From positions 62,001 to 126,000 of the forward strand of contig JAGVSM010000206.1 of assembly GCA_022494885.1 (NCBI GenBank): a stretch of 64,000 bases of DNA, written 5' to 3'. Positions within the stretch are counted from its first letter, which is position 1. The number at the start of each line of letters is the position of its first letter. This stretch comes from Micrasema longulum. Lineage: Eukaryota; Arthropoda; Insecta; Trichoptera; Brachycentridae. The notes under the pieces are model-generated. The model was not told the DNA's origin, did no database searches, and saw only the letters and a list, made by a program, of their open reading frames with translations. Made by a program: the position numbers and the translations under genes. Below are positions 22,801 to 35,600 of this stretch, piece by piece.

Positions 22801-25800
22801 TGAATACAACGCAAGTCTCTAAATGATAACTTTACAGGAGAGGATAAAAACTTCATAAATCAGTAATTTTGTGTGAAACTTTTGTTTTTTTTTTTTACCA
22901 AACCTTTTTATTTTAGGGTATACATGATTTTTAAGTGTGTTATCCTAACAAATGTTAACCACTGTACTACTGACCGCCTATTGACTTACGGTGTCTTCCA
23001 AGGAACATGCATATTTTTTGAGATATACGTTATTTAAATGACAAAGATAGATGCTGTTTTGTACAGTGAAAAACATTGAAACATAATCTCAAATACAGAA
23101 AAAAATTACTTACGTTATTGAAGAAAAGAAAGATAGAACGGAATAGCAAAAACTTTTTTCAAATCTTTGCATTTTGTGCATTTAACATAGAATTAAGAGA
23201 CTATTCTTAATTCTGTGGCATTTAAGATACTAATAAAATTTTGTCATTTAAGATAATAATTACGAGTGATTTGCGAAAACAGAGAAGTAAAGAAGCGGTT
23301 GACTAGAAACAGACTGTCAAACAAAACAAATTTACTGTTTTCTTTTAGTGACTGAACTTTTACACAACATAAACAAGGAACTTATCTATTCGCTATTTCT
23401 TTTGTCTACTATTGAGCAACAGAAGGATAAAATCGTACAAATATATTTCACAAATACTTATAAATATGTACCAAATGCTTCTGTGTGTATTCAAAATCTT
23501 GCAAAATAATCATTGACTGAGTGACTTGCAATCCAAAAACATGCTGTATGTTATAAAATGATTATCATTTAGGCATCAATTTTATCTTACTCTTTATTGA
23601 TATATTTTAGGCAATAAATGGTCATTTTGCATTAAACCATGCATATTTTGCTCCAAATGATGTAATCATGCAAGAAAATATCACTGTAGGAGAATGGAGA
23701 AGAAAGTATGAAGAAAGGGTTTCCAATTGGTCAAGAACTCCTACAGCCAGAGAATTTAACCCCTATACTGCATTGAATAAAAATGACTATACCTCTAATT
23801 ATGCGGGATATGCATATGACGCAGTTTGGACTTATGCATTGGCTGCAGATAAACTTATAAAAGATTATCCGGAGTCTTTTTCTGATATACACTCACAAAC
23901 CACAACAGCGTATGTACTAACAAATATATTTTTAATTAAAATTTATGGACATTTTGAGGTGTATTTAAGTTTTCTTATTTTTTTTATAGGCAATTGGTCA
24001 AAATAATTGGAGAATCTGACTACTCAGGAGTGTCTGGAACCATTAAGTTCTTTGGCGGCCCATCTAGATTTTCTGTGATCAATATTGTCCAGTGGTTAAA
24101 TGGAGAGAAAAATTTGATTGGAAATTTTTTTCCCAACATTTCTCAGAGCCATCCAGAAAAAGTAGGAGGTAGACTAGAATTAAACTCCTCCGCAATAGTT
24201 TGGCTGACAATTGATGGGACCAAACCTGAAGATGGAACTGTACCTCCCGAAGATTGTGTATTTGGACCTCTAGCTAATCTCTTAAATATATCTTGTGGCG
24301 ACACTATCATATTGATTAACGTCATCGGTTTTAGTTTACTGGGTGTTACTCTAACTATAGCTGTTATAATGATCAGAAGAAGATACGAAAGAAAAATAAG
24401 ACTGACAGAAGCTTATATGAAATCAATGGGAATAGACAGATATGCCATGATAAGTATGACAAACCTAGACAAGTGGGAAACATCCAGAGAATGTGTTGTT
24501 ATTAACAGGAAACTCGGAGAGGGAGCATTTGGGACAGTCTACGGGGGGGAGGCTCTGTTGGTAGAGGGGAAAGGGTGGGTACCGGTGGCAGTAAAAACCC
24601 TCAAAGTTGGCTCTAACACGGAGGAAAAACTAGATTTTCTTTCAGAAGCAGAATCTATGAAGCGGTTTGAGCACAAAAATATTGTGAAGTTACTAGGAGT
24701 GTGCACAAAAAGTGAACCTGTGTACACAATCATGGAATTCATGCTTTATGGAGATTTAAAGACTTACTTACTCGCCAGAAGACATTTAGTTAATGGGAAG
24801 TGTACTGAAGAATCTGAGGAAATATCAAACAAAAAGCTCACCTGCATGGCGATAGATATAGCACGAGCTTTGAGTTACCTAGCTGAACTGAAATATGTGC
24901 ATCGAGATATTGCATGCCGTAATTGTCTTGTCAATTCACAAAGAGTAGTTAAACTCGGAGATTTCGGAATGACCAGATTAATTTTTGAGAATGATTACTA
25001 TCGGTTCAGTAGGAAAGGAATGCTTCCTGTAAGATGGATGGCTCCAGAGAGTTTAGGTCTAGGAATATTCACACCTGCTTCCGACGTGTGGTCTTATGGA
25101 GTATTGCTATATGAAATAATCACATTTGGAAGTTTTCCCTTTCAAGGCCTTAGTAACAACGAAGTCTTAGAATGTGTAAAAAATGGACGAACATTGACTA
25201 TTCCACAAGGAGTCAAACCCCAATTGTAAGTATTTAAACTTTTACTTATTTATAAATGATTCCACAGACATTCTCTTCATCTTACCACACATCTACCAAG
25301 TCTACATGATATATGTACATACTTAAAGACTTCAATAAATATTAAATACAAGTATTTAAAAAAATCATTTAAGTTGAATTAGAAATCAGATATCTGACCC
25401 TGGGTCTGACACTAACCCGAAACTGCAAACATACACATGTACAAAATAAATAATTATTTATTTCCTAAACATCTTTAATATACTACATACATGTTTCAGA
25501 GAAGGTCTCATGAAGTCTTGCTGGAACAAGGAATATAAAACTCGACCACATGCCTCAGAAATAGCAGAATTCTTGGCCAACAGTCCTCGTTTGCTTGCTC
25601 CGTGTTTGGATGTTCCCATTTCTTCAGTACAGTTGGATTATCCGGGACAGTTTGATATTTTACCAGAACTTATCAACAAGCATGCTATAAGCCCATTGCC
25701 GGATGAAAATGCAAATAAAGAAAATGACCCCTCACTTATCAATTCACTACGGTTTGATAATCCAAACTATATATCAGGAGATATCAACACAAATAAACAC

Positions 25801-25908
25801 ATACATAATAATAATAATAATAATAACAATAATAGTAGAAAACCTAATTATAAAAAAGAATTTATTACTGAACGAATTGTGGATGAAGAAGTGATGCCAT
25901 TTGTATAA
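19851..25908 (+). CDS. VKR: Venus kinase receptor (receptor tyrosine kinase), complete
   Basis: Eight coding exons are supported by GT-AG junctions with matching phase: 19851-19962, 20483-20702, 20815-21087, 21175-22324, 22422-22646, 23611-23909, 23990-25225 and 25500-25908 (3924 nt, 1307 aa plus stop). Residues 1-30 are a hydrophobic signal peptide. Residues ~45-395 resemble an OpuAC-type substrate-binding domain. A Venus-flytrap (ANF/GABA-B-like) domain starts at ~397 (ELYIGGIFPLSG). A membrane helix spans ~866-888, followed by RRRYERK. The kinase has GEGAFG (936-941), VAVK (Lys962), HRDIACRN (Asp1066), DFG (Asp1084) and MAPES, closest to insulin-receptor kinases. The tail has NPNY (1259-1262) and a poly-Asn run. 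From the known family, it is a plasma-membrane receptor binding an extracellular ligand; in mosquitoes VKR is linked to neuropeptide control of reproduction. Exon 4 uses a GTGGGT donor, chosen because only it keeps phase with exon 5. The start is the first ATG leading into the signal peptide; an ATG at 19828 opens only a 7-codon uORF. Confidence 0.95.
20030..20235. mobile_element. Foldback repeat family F in VKR intron 1
   Basis: Shares GTAACATTCACCATTCTGCC and AAGCCCTGTAAAGGCCTGGAC with the other F copies. It lies between coding exons 1 and 2 of the receptor. Confidence 0.6.
22647..23610. other. VKR intron 5, no insert recognised
   Basis: 964-bp AT-rich intron between GTATGT and TATATTTTAG splice signals. 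I see no repeat family or nested gene in it. Confidence 0.6.
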
Positions 25909-26042
25909 ATGTATGCATTCCATTTACATTAACATTCTCAATATTCCTTGTATTTATAAAATATATGGGAAAATACTACATACATCAAAAACATTTCATA
26001 TTTTAATAATGACAGTTACAAAGACAAAGCAAATTATTATTC

Positions 26043-26520
26043 AACAATGTTTTGAGTATGTCCAAATGTTTAGAGACTGGCTGGTTTTCCTCCCTAGGGA
26101 GTTATTCAGATCTAAATTTGTTGCAACAGAGGAAAATCATAAGATCTGTGTGAGGAAATCCAGCCAGTCTGCAAACATTTGGACATACTCAAAACATTGT
26201 TAAATCTACTAACTGGTAAAAGAAGAAGTATAAAAATTGGGAAATTATTTTCAGGCGTTGCCTAGTAGGTGAATTGGTTCAGCCGGATTAATCTCACCCG
26301 CATGATAAAGGTTTCAGCTCTTTTACTTCATAAAATTCAACAGAAGGAAGAGTTGAGGAAATGTGGATATTTTAACATAGGCAGAATGGTAATTGTTACA
26401 CCGTGTGTAAAGTGGCCACTAAAACCAGCCAACAACAGGTCATAAGCCCTGTAAATGCCTAGACTTCCATATTCTCTTCTCGAAAATGTTTTCACTCTGT
26501 TGCAACAAATTAAGATCATA
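26043..26520. mobile_element. Foldback repeat family F with long terminal hairpin
   Basis: Positions 26045-26085 (AATGTTTTGAGTATGTCCAA, then AGACTGGCTGG) are complementary to 26160-26202 (CCAGCCAGTCTGCAAACATT ending ACATTG), forming arms of about 40 bp. The rest (AGCCGGATTAATCTCACCC, GCATGATAAAGGTTTCAGC, GCCTAGACTTCCATATTC) matches the other F copies. It begins about 135 bp after the VKR stop codon. Confidence 0.75.
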
Positions 26521-28351
26521 ATATTATTTTTGACTTATAAAAAACAGTTTGTCTTTCATTAAAAATTATGATATTATTGTTTTAGTATGAATTTTAATTA
26601 TCAAGTCTTTTCAATGTTTACTCTTTTTTTACCACATTTGTACTACAATTTTTGTAAATAATTAACATAAAGTTGCAGCAGAGTACTGTTGTATCTACAA
26701 ATAATAGAAAACTGCCAAAAGGGCTACAGCTGAACATGAAGGAGAAAAATCACAAAAAAATCTGGAATGATCACCTCTCTTGAAACAAATTCCACACGCA
26801 TGCTTATCAATTTACTATCTTAAAACAAAATCCTTTGTTTGAACACACCATCTACCCTAGTCTAGGATATATTTCCTGTACAAGCAGACGCATCGAAGGT
26901 TATATGTACACTCAAAATTGTTATACCTTTGTACATACATATAATTATATCAATAATACTTTCGCATTCAGCAGCTTTACCAATCAACATAATTTTACAT
27001 CAGAACAGCTGTATAAACAAATTCTTGAAATATCAGCCATTTTTTGTGATTTTCAATATAAACATGTATAATAATATACCTATGCGAGTACATTGAAGTC
27101 TCAATAACCTCTTTTAAACAGTGAATATGTTCAAAATGAGATTTAAGTATTATTTGAATCAATAGGGGACTTTTTATATCAAGAAATAATGCAAAATCAT
27201 CCAGATGCCTTTTGAATCACCAAATTAACAATACTAATACAAGAGTACCTACTTTTTTACTTATGCAAAACATATATTTTATATTGTATACAAAAATGTG
27301 ACTTACATATTCAATAAAACCCGAATTGAGTTTTTGAGATTAAAAAATTATGCATTTCTACAACCGCGTCTTAATTTGATATCATGTAGTGTAAATTAAT
27401 AAATGAATGAATGTATGTTAAATCGTGGTTTAATTGGGTGGACCAATGATGAATATTTGCCCTAAGTAAAATATTATTTTAAGTGATCTGAAAAATAAAC
27501 ATAATTTTATAATTTATGAATAAAATTAATTGTAAAGATATTTTTAAGTAATATTAACCGTGTACCTGATATTTTTAATAGCTGTTGTGCAGCAATAGAT
27601 TTATAAAAAAAAGTGTAATAAAATAATTATATATATTCAATAATAAATTATTCATTTGAAGTATTAATATTTTCAATGAGAATCCTTCGAGCATCTTCAC
27701 AAGAATTATATTATTTACTGTTTAGGAATTTACTTTGTGGAATAACATTGAAACACACATAAACAAAAAACTTTGTATTTTTACACCACACGTGAGTTTA
27801 ATAATTACCCATCTTCAGGTGTAAATAATATATACTTAACCAAAATAGTTATACAGAATAGTACTTAGGTTCTGATAGGGTTGGGTGGAAGGGGTAAGGC
27901 AGGGTGGGTTTTATTTATTGGTAATATTGGGCAGATTAAAAATAGAGTTGTGTGTGCAATAGAACCAGAATCCTGGATGAGTGCTTTTGACTTGATGACT
28001 ACTCTCAGGTTTAAATCCTAAACAAGGAAATGGCGAAAAACGGAAAGTGGCTGGAGAGTTTGCCTGCCATGCTTGAGATCCTGGGTTCAATTCTGGGGAG
28101 GATCAACATGAAATATTTGTTTCTAAGGCTATTTGACATTGCGATATTTCACTGCCTCTAGAATGTATTGTATTGGTAATTTGATTTACTTATGTGCTTT
28201 GGAATTCAAACTGTTCTTCTTCCGTTGTTCGAGTGCATGATGTATTGGGAGAATTCTTGAAATGTTGCCTATATGCAGTAGCGTGCCTAGGGTTTACGAG
28301 TAAGGCAAGCCCATATATATATTTTTAATTCACATGTGGTGTAATTCCCTG
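26521..28351. other. Intergenic, gene-free
   Basis: AT-rich. The piece at 28000-28150 (CTACTCTCAGGTTTAAATCC, GAGATCCTGGGTTCAATTCT) resembles 45090-45180 and has B-box-like text, so it is probably another tRNA-derived SINE remnant. No coding signal. Confidence 0.45.
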
Positions 28352-28602
28352 ACGGCCTCATAGTATAGTGGTCAGTGCATTTGCTTACCATGCAAAAGGT
28401 CTCGGGTTCGATTCCCGCCATGGTTGATTTGAAATATTGATTTAAAAAGGTGTTTTTACACTAGAATGTGCCATAGTCCCTAGACTGGTACATGAAGCGT
28501 AAGACTGATGATCTTACCTTCATGTAGCAAAAATGATCAAGATACACTGCGATTGCAGTGCTCTATGCACCATTAGGTGCGGAAAAGGAATGATGATGAA
28601 TT
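28352..28602 (+). mobile_element. tRNA-derived SINE, family A
   Basis: Head CATAGTATAGTGGTCAGTGC with B box GGTTCGATTCCCGCC, then the family body to ATGCACCATTAGGTGCGG and a GATGATGA end. Confidence 0.88.
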
Positions 28603-29699
28603 CACTTGTGTGAAAACATAATGTATGCTTTCTTCACTACAGTTGTAAGTCTACAAAGCATCCAAAAGGTATATTATGACGAATAACAATATTTTATGAA
28701 AATATACATAGGATGATCTTTCTGAGTTCGTTTAAATAAATGAAATAAAGAAAACACAATATTTTTTTATATCAAGTAATTCCTCGGATATCAACCATTA
28801 CCAATAAGTAACATTAATAAAATATAGCATGCGTAGAGTTGAATAATAGTCATCGGAACCCATAGATACATAAATAAAATAAAGATAAATTATAATTGAT
28901 ATAGAATATTGGAAAAGGAAAGTAGATAGGCAAATAAAAAAGAAACGTCGGCCATCTCCGAATTCTTTTTATATATGACGTTTGCACAAAATGAAGTAAA
29001 TTATCATAAATCTTAACTAGTACGGGTCTTTAATCAATTAAGATAAAAATAATCGTTTAAAATTATCATATTCCGTTAAAAAGAGCATAATAAACAATCG
29101 TAAAGTTTGTTCGATACGAAATACAAGAGGCGCTCTGTGCCAACTTTACCTTAAAGAAGCTGGCTTCAGATTCCTATATAAAACTCAAGATATACAGACA
29201 AACATTTTATGAGTTTACTGTTTGCATCACATGCGAATTGCACTGTGAAATAAGCCATATAAGAACCCCACGTGCGTGAGCGAGATAAGAAGACATAGTG
29301 TCGTTTGCGCACACGGATTTCATACGGTTCGGATCTCGGCATGCGAACAGTACCAACGTCGAACAGATCTCTAATTCTCATTTGGTGCGAAATTTAAACA
29401 ACGAAATGAATTATTTTTAAGCGTTTGGTCGAGATTTGGTAATTTTGAAATAAAATTAATAGGCAAGCCCGGCTTATGGGTTTCTATGGAAATACCGCCA
29501 CTGCCTATATGTAATGGGATTTTGTGTCGTTATTTGTTTTGTTTGTACTACTACACGTTCTACTTCATTTTCGAAGCAGGATCTGAAGCATATTGACGCG
29601 ATCTCAATTTGGAACTTACATTGTATTCCTACACCATCATGCGGGAAAATTATTGACATGACTAGAGATGTAACGAATGGTGATTTGGCAGAATACCGA
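28603..29699. other. Intergenic, gene-free
   Basis: No recognised exon. A GC-richer block at 29100-29390 contains a TATATAAAA-like box at ~29176, but no gene follows it that I can identify. Confidence 0.4.
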
Positions 29700-29790
29700 A
29701 TATTCAGTCACGCTCTCGAACCCGGAACCTTCCATGCGTTAGTCAAGCGTCTTAACAACTACACCACGGAAGCTGCCGGGATATTTCAGA
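29700..29790 (-). mobile_element. tRNA-derived SINE family C, head fragment
   Basis: On the minus strand it reads as a tRNA-like head: CTTCCGTGGTGTAGTTG, then GACGCTTGACTAACGCATGG and GGTTCCGGGTTCGAG, as in 63092-63165. Confidence 0.7.
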
Positions 29791-29854
29791 TATTAAAACT
29801 GTGTGGTTTTGGAAGCGTTATTCTGATTGACAGATTACTCTATTTTTTTTATAA

Positions 29855-29985
29855 CTATTTATGTTCTTATGATTTACCCAAACTATTTATTAGAAAATGA
29901 GAACCAAGTTATGGTAGAGCGGGGTACGAAGTTTGGACCTCTGATCCCTGTGTCCGCGACACTAGCCATGGGACCACACCTGGCT
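29855..29985 (-). mobile_element. tRNA-derived SINE, family B
   Basis: On the minus strand: GGTCCCATGGCTAGTGTCGC head, GTACCCCGCTCTACCATA, then TTCTCATTTTCTAATAAA and AAATCATAAGAAC. It directly precedes the LINE tail that begins at 30000. Confidence 0.75.
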
Positions 29986-29999
29986 CATTATTATTTTTT

Positions 30000-30960
30000 A
30001 TTTATTTTATTTTATTTTTTTATTTTATTTTATTTAGAAAACATACAGTCATACAAAATAAGTACTAAAAACAACAATTTTTTAACATAAAAAGACCAAT
30101 TAAGTTTTCATAAATTAAAAAGATATAAACATTAAATGTGACAAAAAATAAAAAATAAATAAGAATTTTAAGTGAAAAAATGATAATTGTTGACATTTGC
30201 GTTTTCCATGGAGGTAATAAATTAAAATAAATAAAAATACCGAATGCACACTCCGAGCCATCCACGCACACACATGAACGCACATATAAAACATAGACAA
30301 ACATATACATTACATGCGGCACATATACATAGCATAAACCACTCAAGATGTACATTCAGCAACTATCCCAAATAATCGACCCCATGAAGAAATTTTCTGT
30401 ACAAATGCAACGTGCAGTTAAAAATGTCTACATCAATACTGAGTCCGTTATAATTTCTACAGGTACGTCTAATGAATGAATTCGAGGTATAATTGTTTTT
30501 ACAAGTTGGTACATAAAAAAGGGAATTTAATCTAGTATAGCGAAGAGGACAACGGAAACCAATATTTTGTAAAAGATACGGCGAATCAACTATGTTATTG
30601 AGAATTTTGAAAAGAAAAATTAAATCATATCTAAGGCGCCTTTTTTGTAGTGATTCTATATTAAAATTGATCAAAGATGCGCCGTAATCATTTTCAATGT
30701 TACCAAAACGATATTCCAGGCTCCTTATAAATTTCTTTTGAATGTTTTCAATTTGATTAATATATACATTATATTGAGGGGACCATACCAATGAAGCGAA
30801 TTCGAGTTGACTTCGCACATAAGTATAAAGTTTTAATGTATTTGGTGATGAGAATGGCTTGGAGATTCGTAAGATAAACCCTAGAAGTCTGTACGCCTTA
30901 TTATAAATATTATAAATATGTAGATTGCTCCTAATAGCAAAAAAAAATTTGAGGCTCAAA
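30000..30960 (-). mobile_element. LINE 3' fragment (reverse transcriptase C-terminus, 3' UTR and tail)
   Basis: An intact 198-codon frame (30363-30959, minus) encodes the end of a Jockey-type ORF2: YNKAYRLLGFILRISKPF, LYTYVRSQLEFASLVWSP, QIENIQKKFIRSLEYRF and FIRRTCRNYNGLSI. It is followed by a ~350-bp 3' region and an (AAATA)n tail at 30000-30040. The 5' side is truncated at about 30960. The unbroken frame suggests a fairly recent insertion. Confidence 0.85.
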
Positions 30961-32633
30961 AGGGTGAAATTTCACAGAGCCCGAGATTCTAATAAATCAA
31001 CTGAGGCCCGCAGGGCCGATAAAGCGAGGCCCGAATTTCCTAGCATGTAACAGTCTGTTGCTTGCTAGTTAGTAATTATCTGTTGAGTGCCTAGTACCGA
31101 ATAATTGCCGAATAATTGTGGCATCTCTAGTACTGACCATGTGTATTTGATTGAGAAGAGTAACACTGTGGGACTGAAACAATGATACATAGACAAAAAA
31201 TTTTAGGTTCCCGTTTCGATCGCACGTCACATAGTTTATAGATTAACACGAAGGCCTTAACATAATGTTTAAATTTTGATTTTTTTTTAAACTTACTCCA
31301 ATAAATTTTAAATTTTCAAAAGAAAATCTGCAAAAAATATATTTGTCAAGTTGTTAAGAGGAATAGAGAGAAAGTAAAATAATACATTTTATTTTATTTC
31401 GTTTTTATTTAGACATATATCATTTTGAAAATAAAAGCCAAATAACTTTACAAGCGGATATTATAATTGGAACTTCTAATTTCTATAACTAGGTGTCTGA
31501 TAACAATATTGATTCCAATGCAATAACGAGCAGACAGCATCCTAATCATTATTTTATGGCAATAATTTGATAGAATAAAAGAATTAATCAAACAAATACA
31601 ATTGAATATTAAAACTACATGTAATGTAGCATATTAATTTAAGGTAGAAAATTATTTCTGGATGAAATAAAAGAGAAAACTCAACTAAAAAAAACAATTC
31701 ATACACTATTATATTTAAAGGGGTAAGAGAAGATATTTTTATTATTTAAAGGGAAAAATTACATAGTGATTATCTGAAAGTAAAAAATATTATTGGAAAT
31801 TGTAAATAATATTTTGTTAAACATCACCTTAATATTAACATTTAATTCATTGAATTACATTTACTTTATTACTAAAATTTTATAATATAGGATACATAAA
31901 GAACATTAAATATAATATATTATATCCACACGACATCCGTAACATAGCAGCGAACTTGACACTAGTTCAGCCATTACTGACACGGCATGTTTATTTGGAA
32001 GTAAAAGAGAAATTTCAAGTCAAAATATCACAAAAAAATGCTCGCAAAAATCTGCAATCAAATACCCATACCTATTACAATTTATTTCTCAAATAACAGT
32101 TTTAAACCACTAAATACTTTACTTGAAAATAAATTCAACATTTTAACAAAATAAACTTTGATAATAGCTAGAAAGACCTAACAACTTTAAGAATGAAAGA
32201 GAAACAAAACTCAGCTTCTTAACTGGCCACCAATTTAAGCAAGAATCTCACACTATAACTGTCAACTCTGCGTGTTTGGTGGATATGTAAGTATGGAATA
32301 AAACAAATGGGCCATAAATAAATTTGGCATACAGGGGTTGCTTTAATCATAAAACAAATGACTTATTTGAATATTGAGAATATGGGAGAGATCTAATATT
32401 AAATTGACAACATACTCGAAAAAACCACATAAAAATTGTAGCTTTAAGGAATGAAAATGAAAATCGGCCCCCAATCAATTGAATGTTATGTTTATAGAAC
32501 ATTGGATGCCATTTATCACTAATTTTTAGTATTTTTTATTTTATTATAAGCTAAAACTGTGCAGTTAAAATTACACTCTTCCGGTATACTAAATTTTGGT
32601 ACAAAGAATAAAATAGTTGTTTTACATGGAAAT
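30961..32633. other. Intergenic and ITM2 3' flank
   Basis: 30983-31045 repeats the CGGCC-rich text of 4340-4725. The remainder is AT-rich and probably includes the ITM2 3' UTR; TTTATT (AATAAA on the minus strand) occurs at 32535-32545, about 90 bp past the stop. No other gene seen. Confidence 0.5.
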
Positions 32634-35600
32634 TTAGTAGTTATTTTGATGCTCATATTTCAACACCTCATCCATGTTGACAATATCAAATTCCTCAATA
32701 GCTGTTCCAGCAAATTGGGTATACTTAGCTGGACTTGCTTGAATCGAACGCTTGTACACTGAAATTAATCACCAAATTATTTACAATAGAAGACACTTCC
32801 TTAAAAAAATGTTATTATGAAATTCTCGAGCTATCAATCCTCAGTAAACCATGTCAATATTTTGAATCAAAAATAAAAAACCAGGATTTGACTAACAATA
32901 TTTTTTTTATTCGAGTTAGGTGTACCCATTGTGTTTTTGTAATTATAAATTTTACAGGGCTGTATATTTAATCCAAAACAATTATATCAAGTCGAGAAAA
33001 CTGCAACGCTAATTAAAAAGTATCTCTTTAAGATATTCTACGAAAAGTAGCTTGGTATTATGAAAAATCCATCTTAAAATAACTACCCAGGAAAGCAAAT
33101 AATTGTGATATAAATCGGATAAGTAGCTAAAAAAATATTACAAATAATGGTAACAGCAAATGGTGAGATCAACCCTCCTATAAAATCAATTGAAAATCCT
33201 ATTTCTCAAAGATAGCTAACCCAAACAAAAAGTTTTGTATCGGAGAGGGTCGAAATTTAACATTATATACATAAGTAATTTAAATATGAAAGAAGGAAAC
33301 ATACCTCCGGTAACATATTTTTCAAGTGCATATGTTGGGAAACCTTGGCATTCCTTGGCAATGTATACTCCAATTTCTGAAAAATCATGTATGGGAGGGA
33401 ATACAACACGCATGTTTTGCTTCACAACATCCATGTCTACTTCATAATATCCTTCCTTCATCTTGTCGATCAAGTCCATGAGAGATTTGGGAGGGAGCAC
33501 TGATTTACGGTCCAGTGGCATAATGAAGCAACGCCTGCCTTCGGGATCCATAATGCCTGAAAACCACATTAAATATTCACTATTTGCACTATCTAAGTAT
33601 ACAGATAATCTAACATGAAAACCACATTAAATATTCAATATTTGCACTATCTCAGTATACAGATAATCTAACATATCCTAATAAGAGCGTCAGATTTAAC
33701 ATAACAATGAAAAAAAATACTATTAGTGTCAGTCCAAAACCTATTGTTTTAATACTTAAAACATTTTGAAATTAGGTCCTTGGTAACAGATCCGTATAAA
33801 TATTATTTAAAACACTTCACAGAACTTTCTATAAGTACTTCTAAACTATATACATTATTATTATTCTAGCCTACATAAAATTGGATAGTTCATTTTAACA
33901 TAATTTAAGAAAAAATAAGTGTTTAAGCTATGAATTGTAAGAAACATAACAAAACTTGTGTGTTTAATTATTATTAGTGATTTAAATTATAACAAATGTA
34001 ACTCAACAAAATCTATTGTCATATATTGCAATAGTGTTAGAACACGTTAGCCAGCAAATATATTCTATGTTAAAATATCATAATGATAAAAGTCAACCCG
34101 CACCACTACATTCATTTGTTATTTGTTTCACACCTGTGTTCATAGTACATTAGGATTGCAGAATATCGCAGCCAATTAAGGATATATTTATACATTTCAT
34201 CGTTCAGAAATTTGTACCTGTTTTATTAGTATTGAAATCATGAATAAAACGGCCTCTCTTTCCATCATTGAAATCGGGGACATCAATTTTTTCATAGTTA
34301 TCTTCATGAACACCAATTTCAAAGTATTCGCGGAACGTATTCAGGAATTCTTTCAATACTTGACGATTCTTCAAATCTTCAATTGTAACTTCAACATCGG
34401 GATTGAATTGCATCAATTTCTCATGTTGACGCTCTGCATCCTGCGGATTCAAATCATATTTTCATATTGCAATAAATTGACAAGTGGAAAACATTAGCAA
34501 CTCTATAGTTTAAGAAATACTTACCTTTACTTTAATCACAGACCATCCGTGGTACTTTCCAGCAGGAATACGTCCATACTCATCATACAAGTAAAGTCCG
34601 CCTATAAATCCAAAACTTAGAACAATAATAGCTATTAAAAACACACACATTGTGTATGACAATCCACAAATGCGAACATTTTTCCCAGGATAAGCATCAT
34701 CAGGATTAGTGATGTCCACAGAAACCTGAAAGGGTAAATTATTGAAACATTTTATGTTGTTATTTCATCAAAATATTTTTTTTATCCATTTTAAAATTCA
34801 TGTCATATATTGCGATAGTGTAAGAACATGTCAGAACAATATCAGGAAATAAATAAAGGCGATGTTATAATAACAAAACAAAAAAAATGGCAATGGCGGC
34901 CAGCGCGTTTCTTCAACAAAGCAATTAAATTTGCTGAACATGTTGCAGTAAGTTTTTGTGATAACGTCTGACACTCATTAATTGGGATAATTGGAGTTTT
35001 ACTGTATTATCCAAGCATCTTACATCAATTTTCCAGAGAGAAATTTGTGAAAATTTATACAAGATTTTTTTAAAAATTTGAATTAAAATTTTGAAATTGC
35101 AACAAAAGTTAGATATAAAAGCTGTTATTTTTTCATGTTTCATGTCTTTTGATATATATTTTCGTTTTTTAGTGCAAATTTTTGACCAACTCTTCTTTAG
35201 ACCAGTCTGTTTTTTGGTTGGCTGGAAGATATTGATTTTAACAGTAAGTCCGCCAAAGTACTCATTATTTGTACTTGAAGTTTTAAATAAATAAAACATT
35301 AATTTATTTTTAAGAAGTATGTAATATAACCATCAAAATTGTTATCTTTTCATCTTATGATAAAGTACTTGCATAGAATTTGTTATATTAATATATGTTT
35401 TGTTTAGTTTAGTATATTCTTATAGGATTCATTGAATCACTTATAAATGTCAATAAATTACAACTATGGAATACAATTCAACAATCAGTAAATTAAACTC
35501 GACAAATGAATAAATTCAAATCAGCAAACTAAAATCAATAAACACAAATCTAATGCCAAGCTGTCTTGTTTTGCAAATATTCTTTGACTCTATAGTAGCT

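Noticed and set aside
30363..30959. Intact 198-codon frame as a host gene
   Set aside because: It is the C-terminus of a LINE reverse transcriptase followed by a LINE 3' UTR and tail.
32634..34725. Na+/K+-ATPase beta subunit
   Set aside because: First considered because of the type II membrane layout, but the BRICHOS cysteines and the IDVPDF/IHDF motifs identify ITM2.
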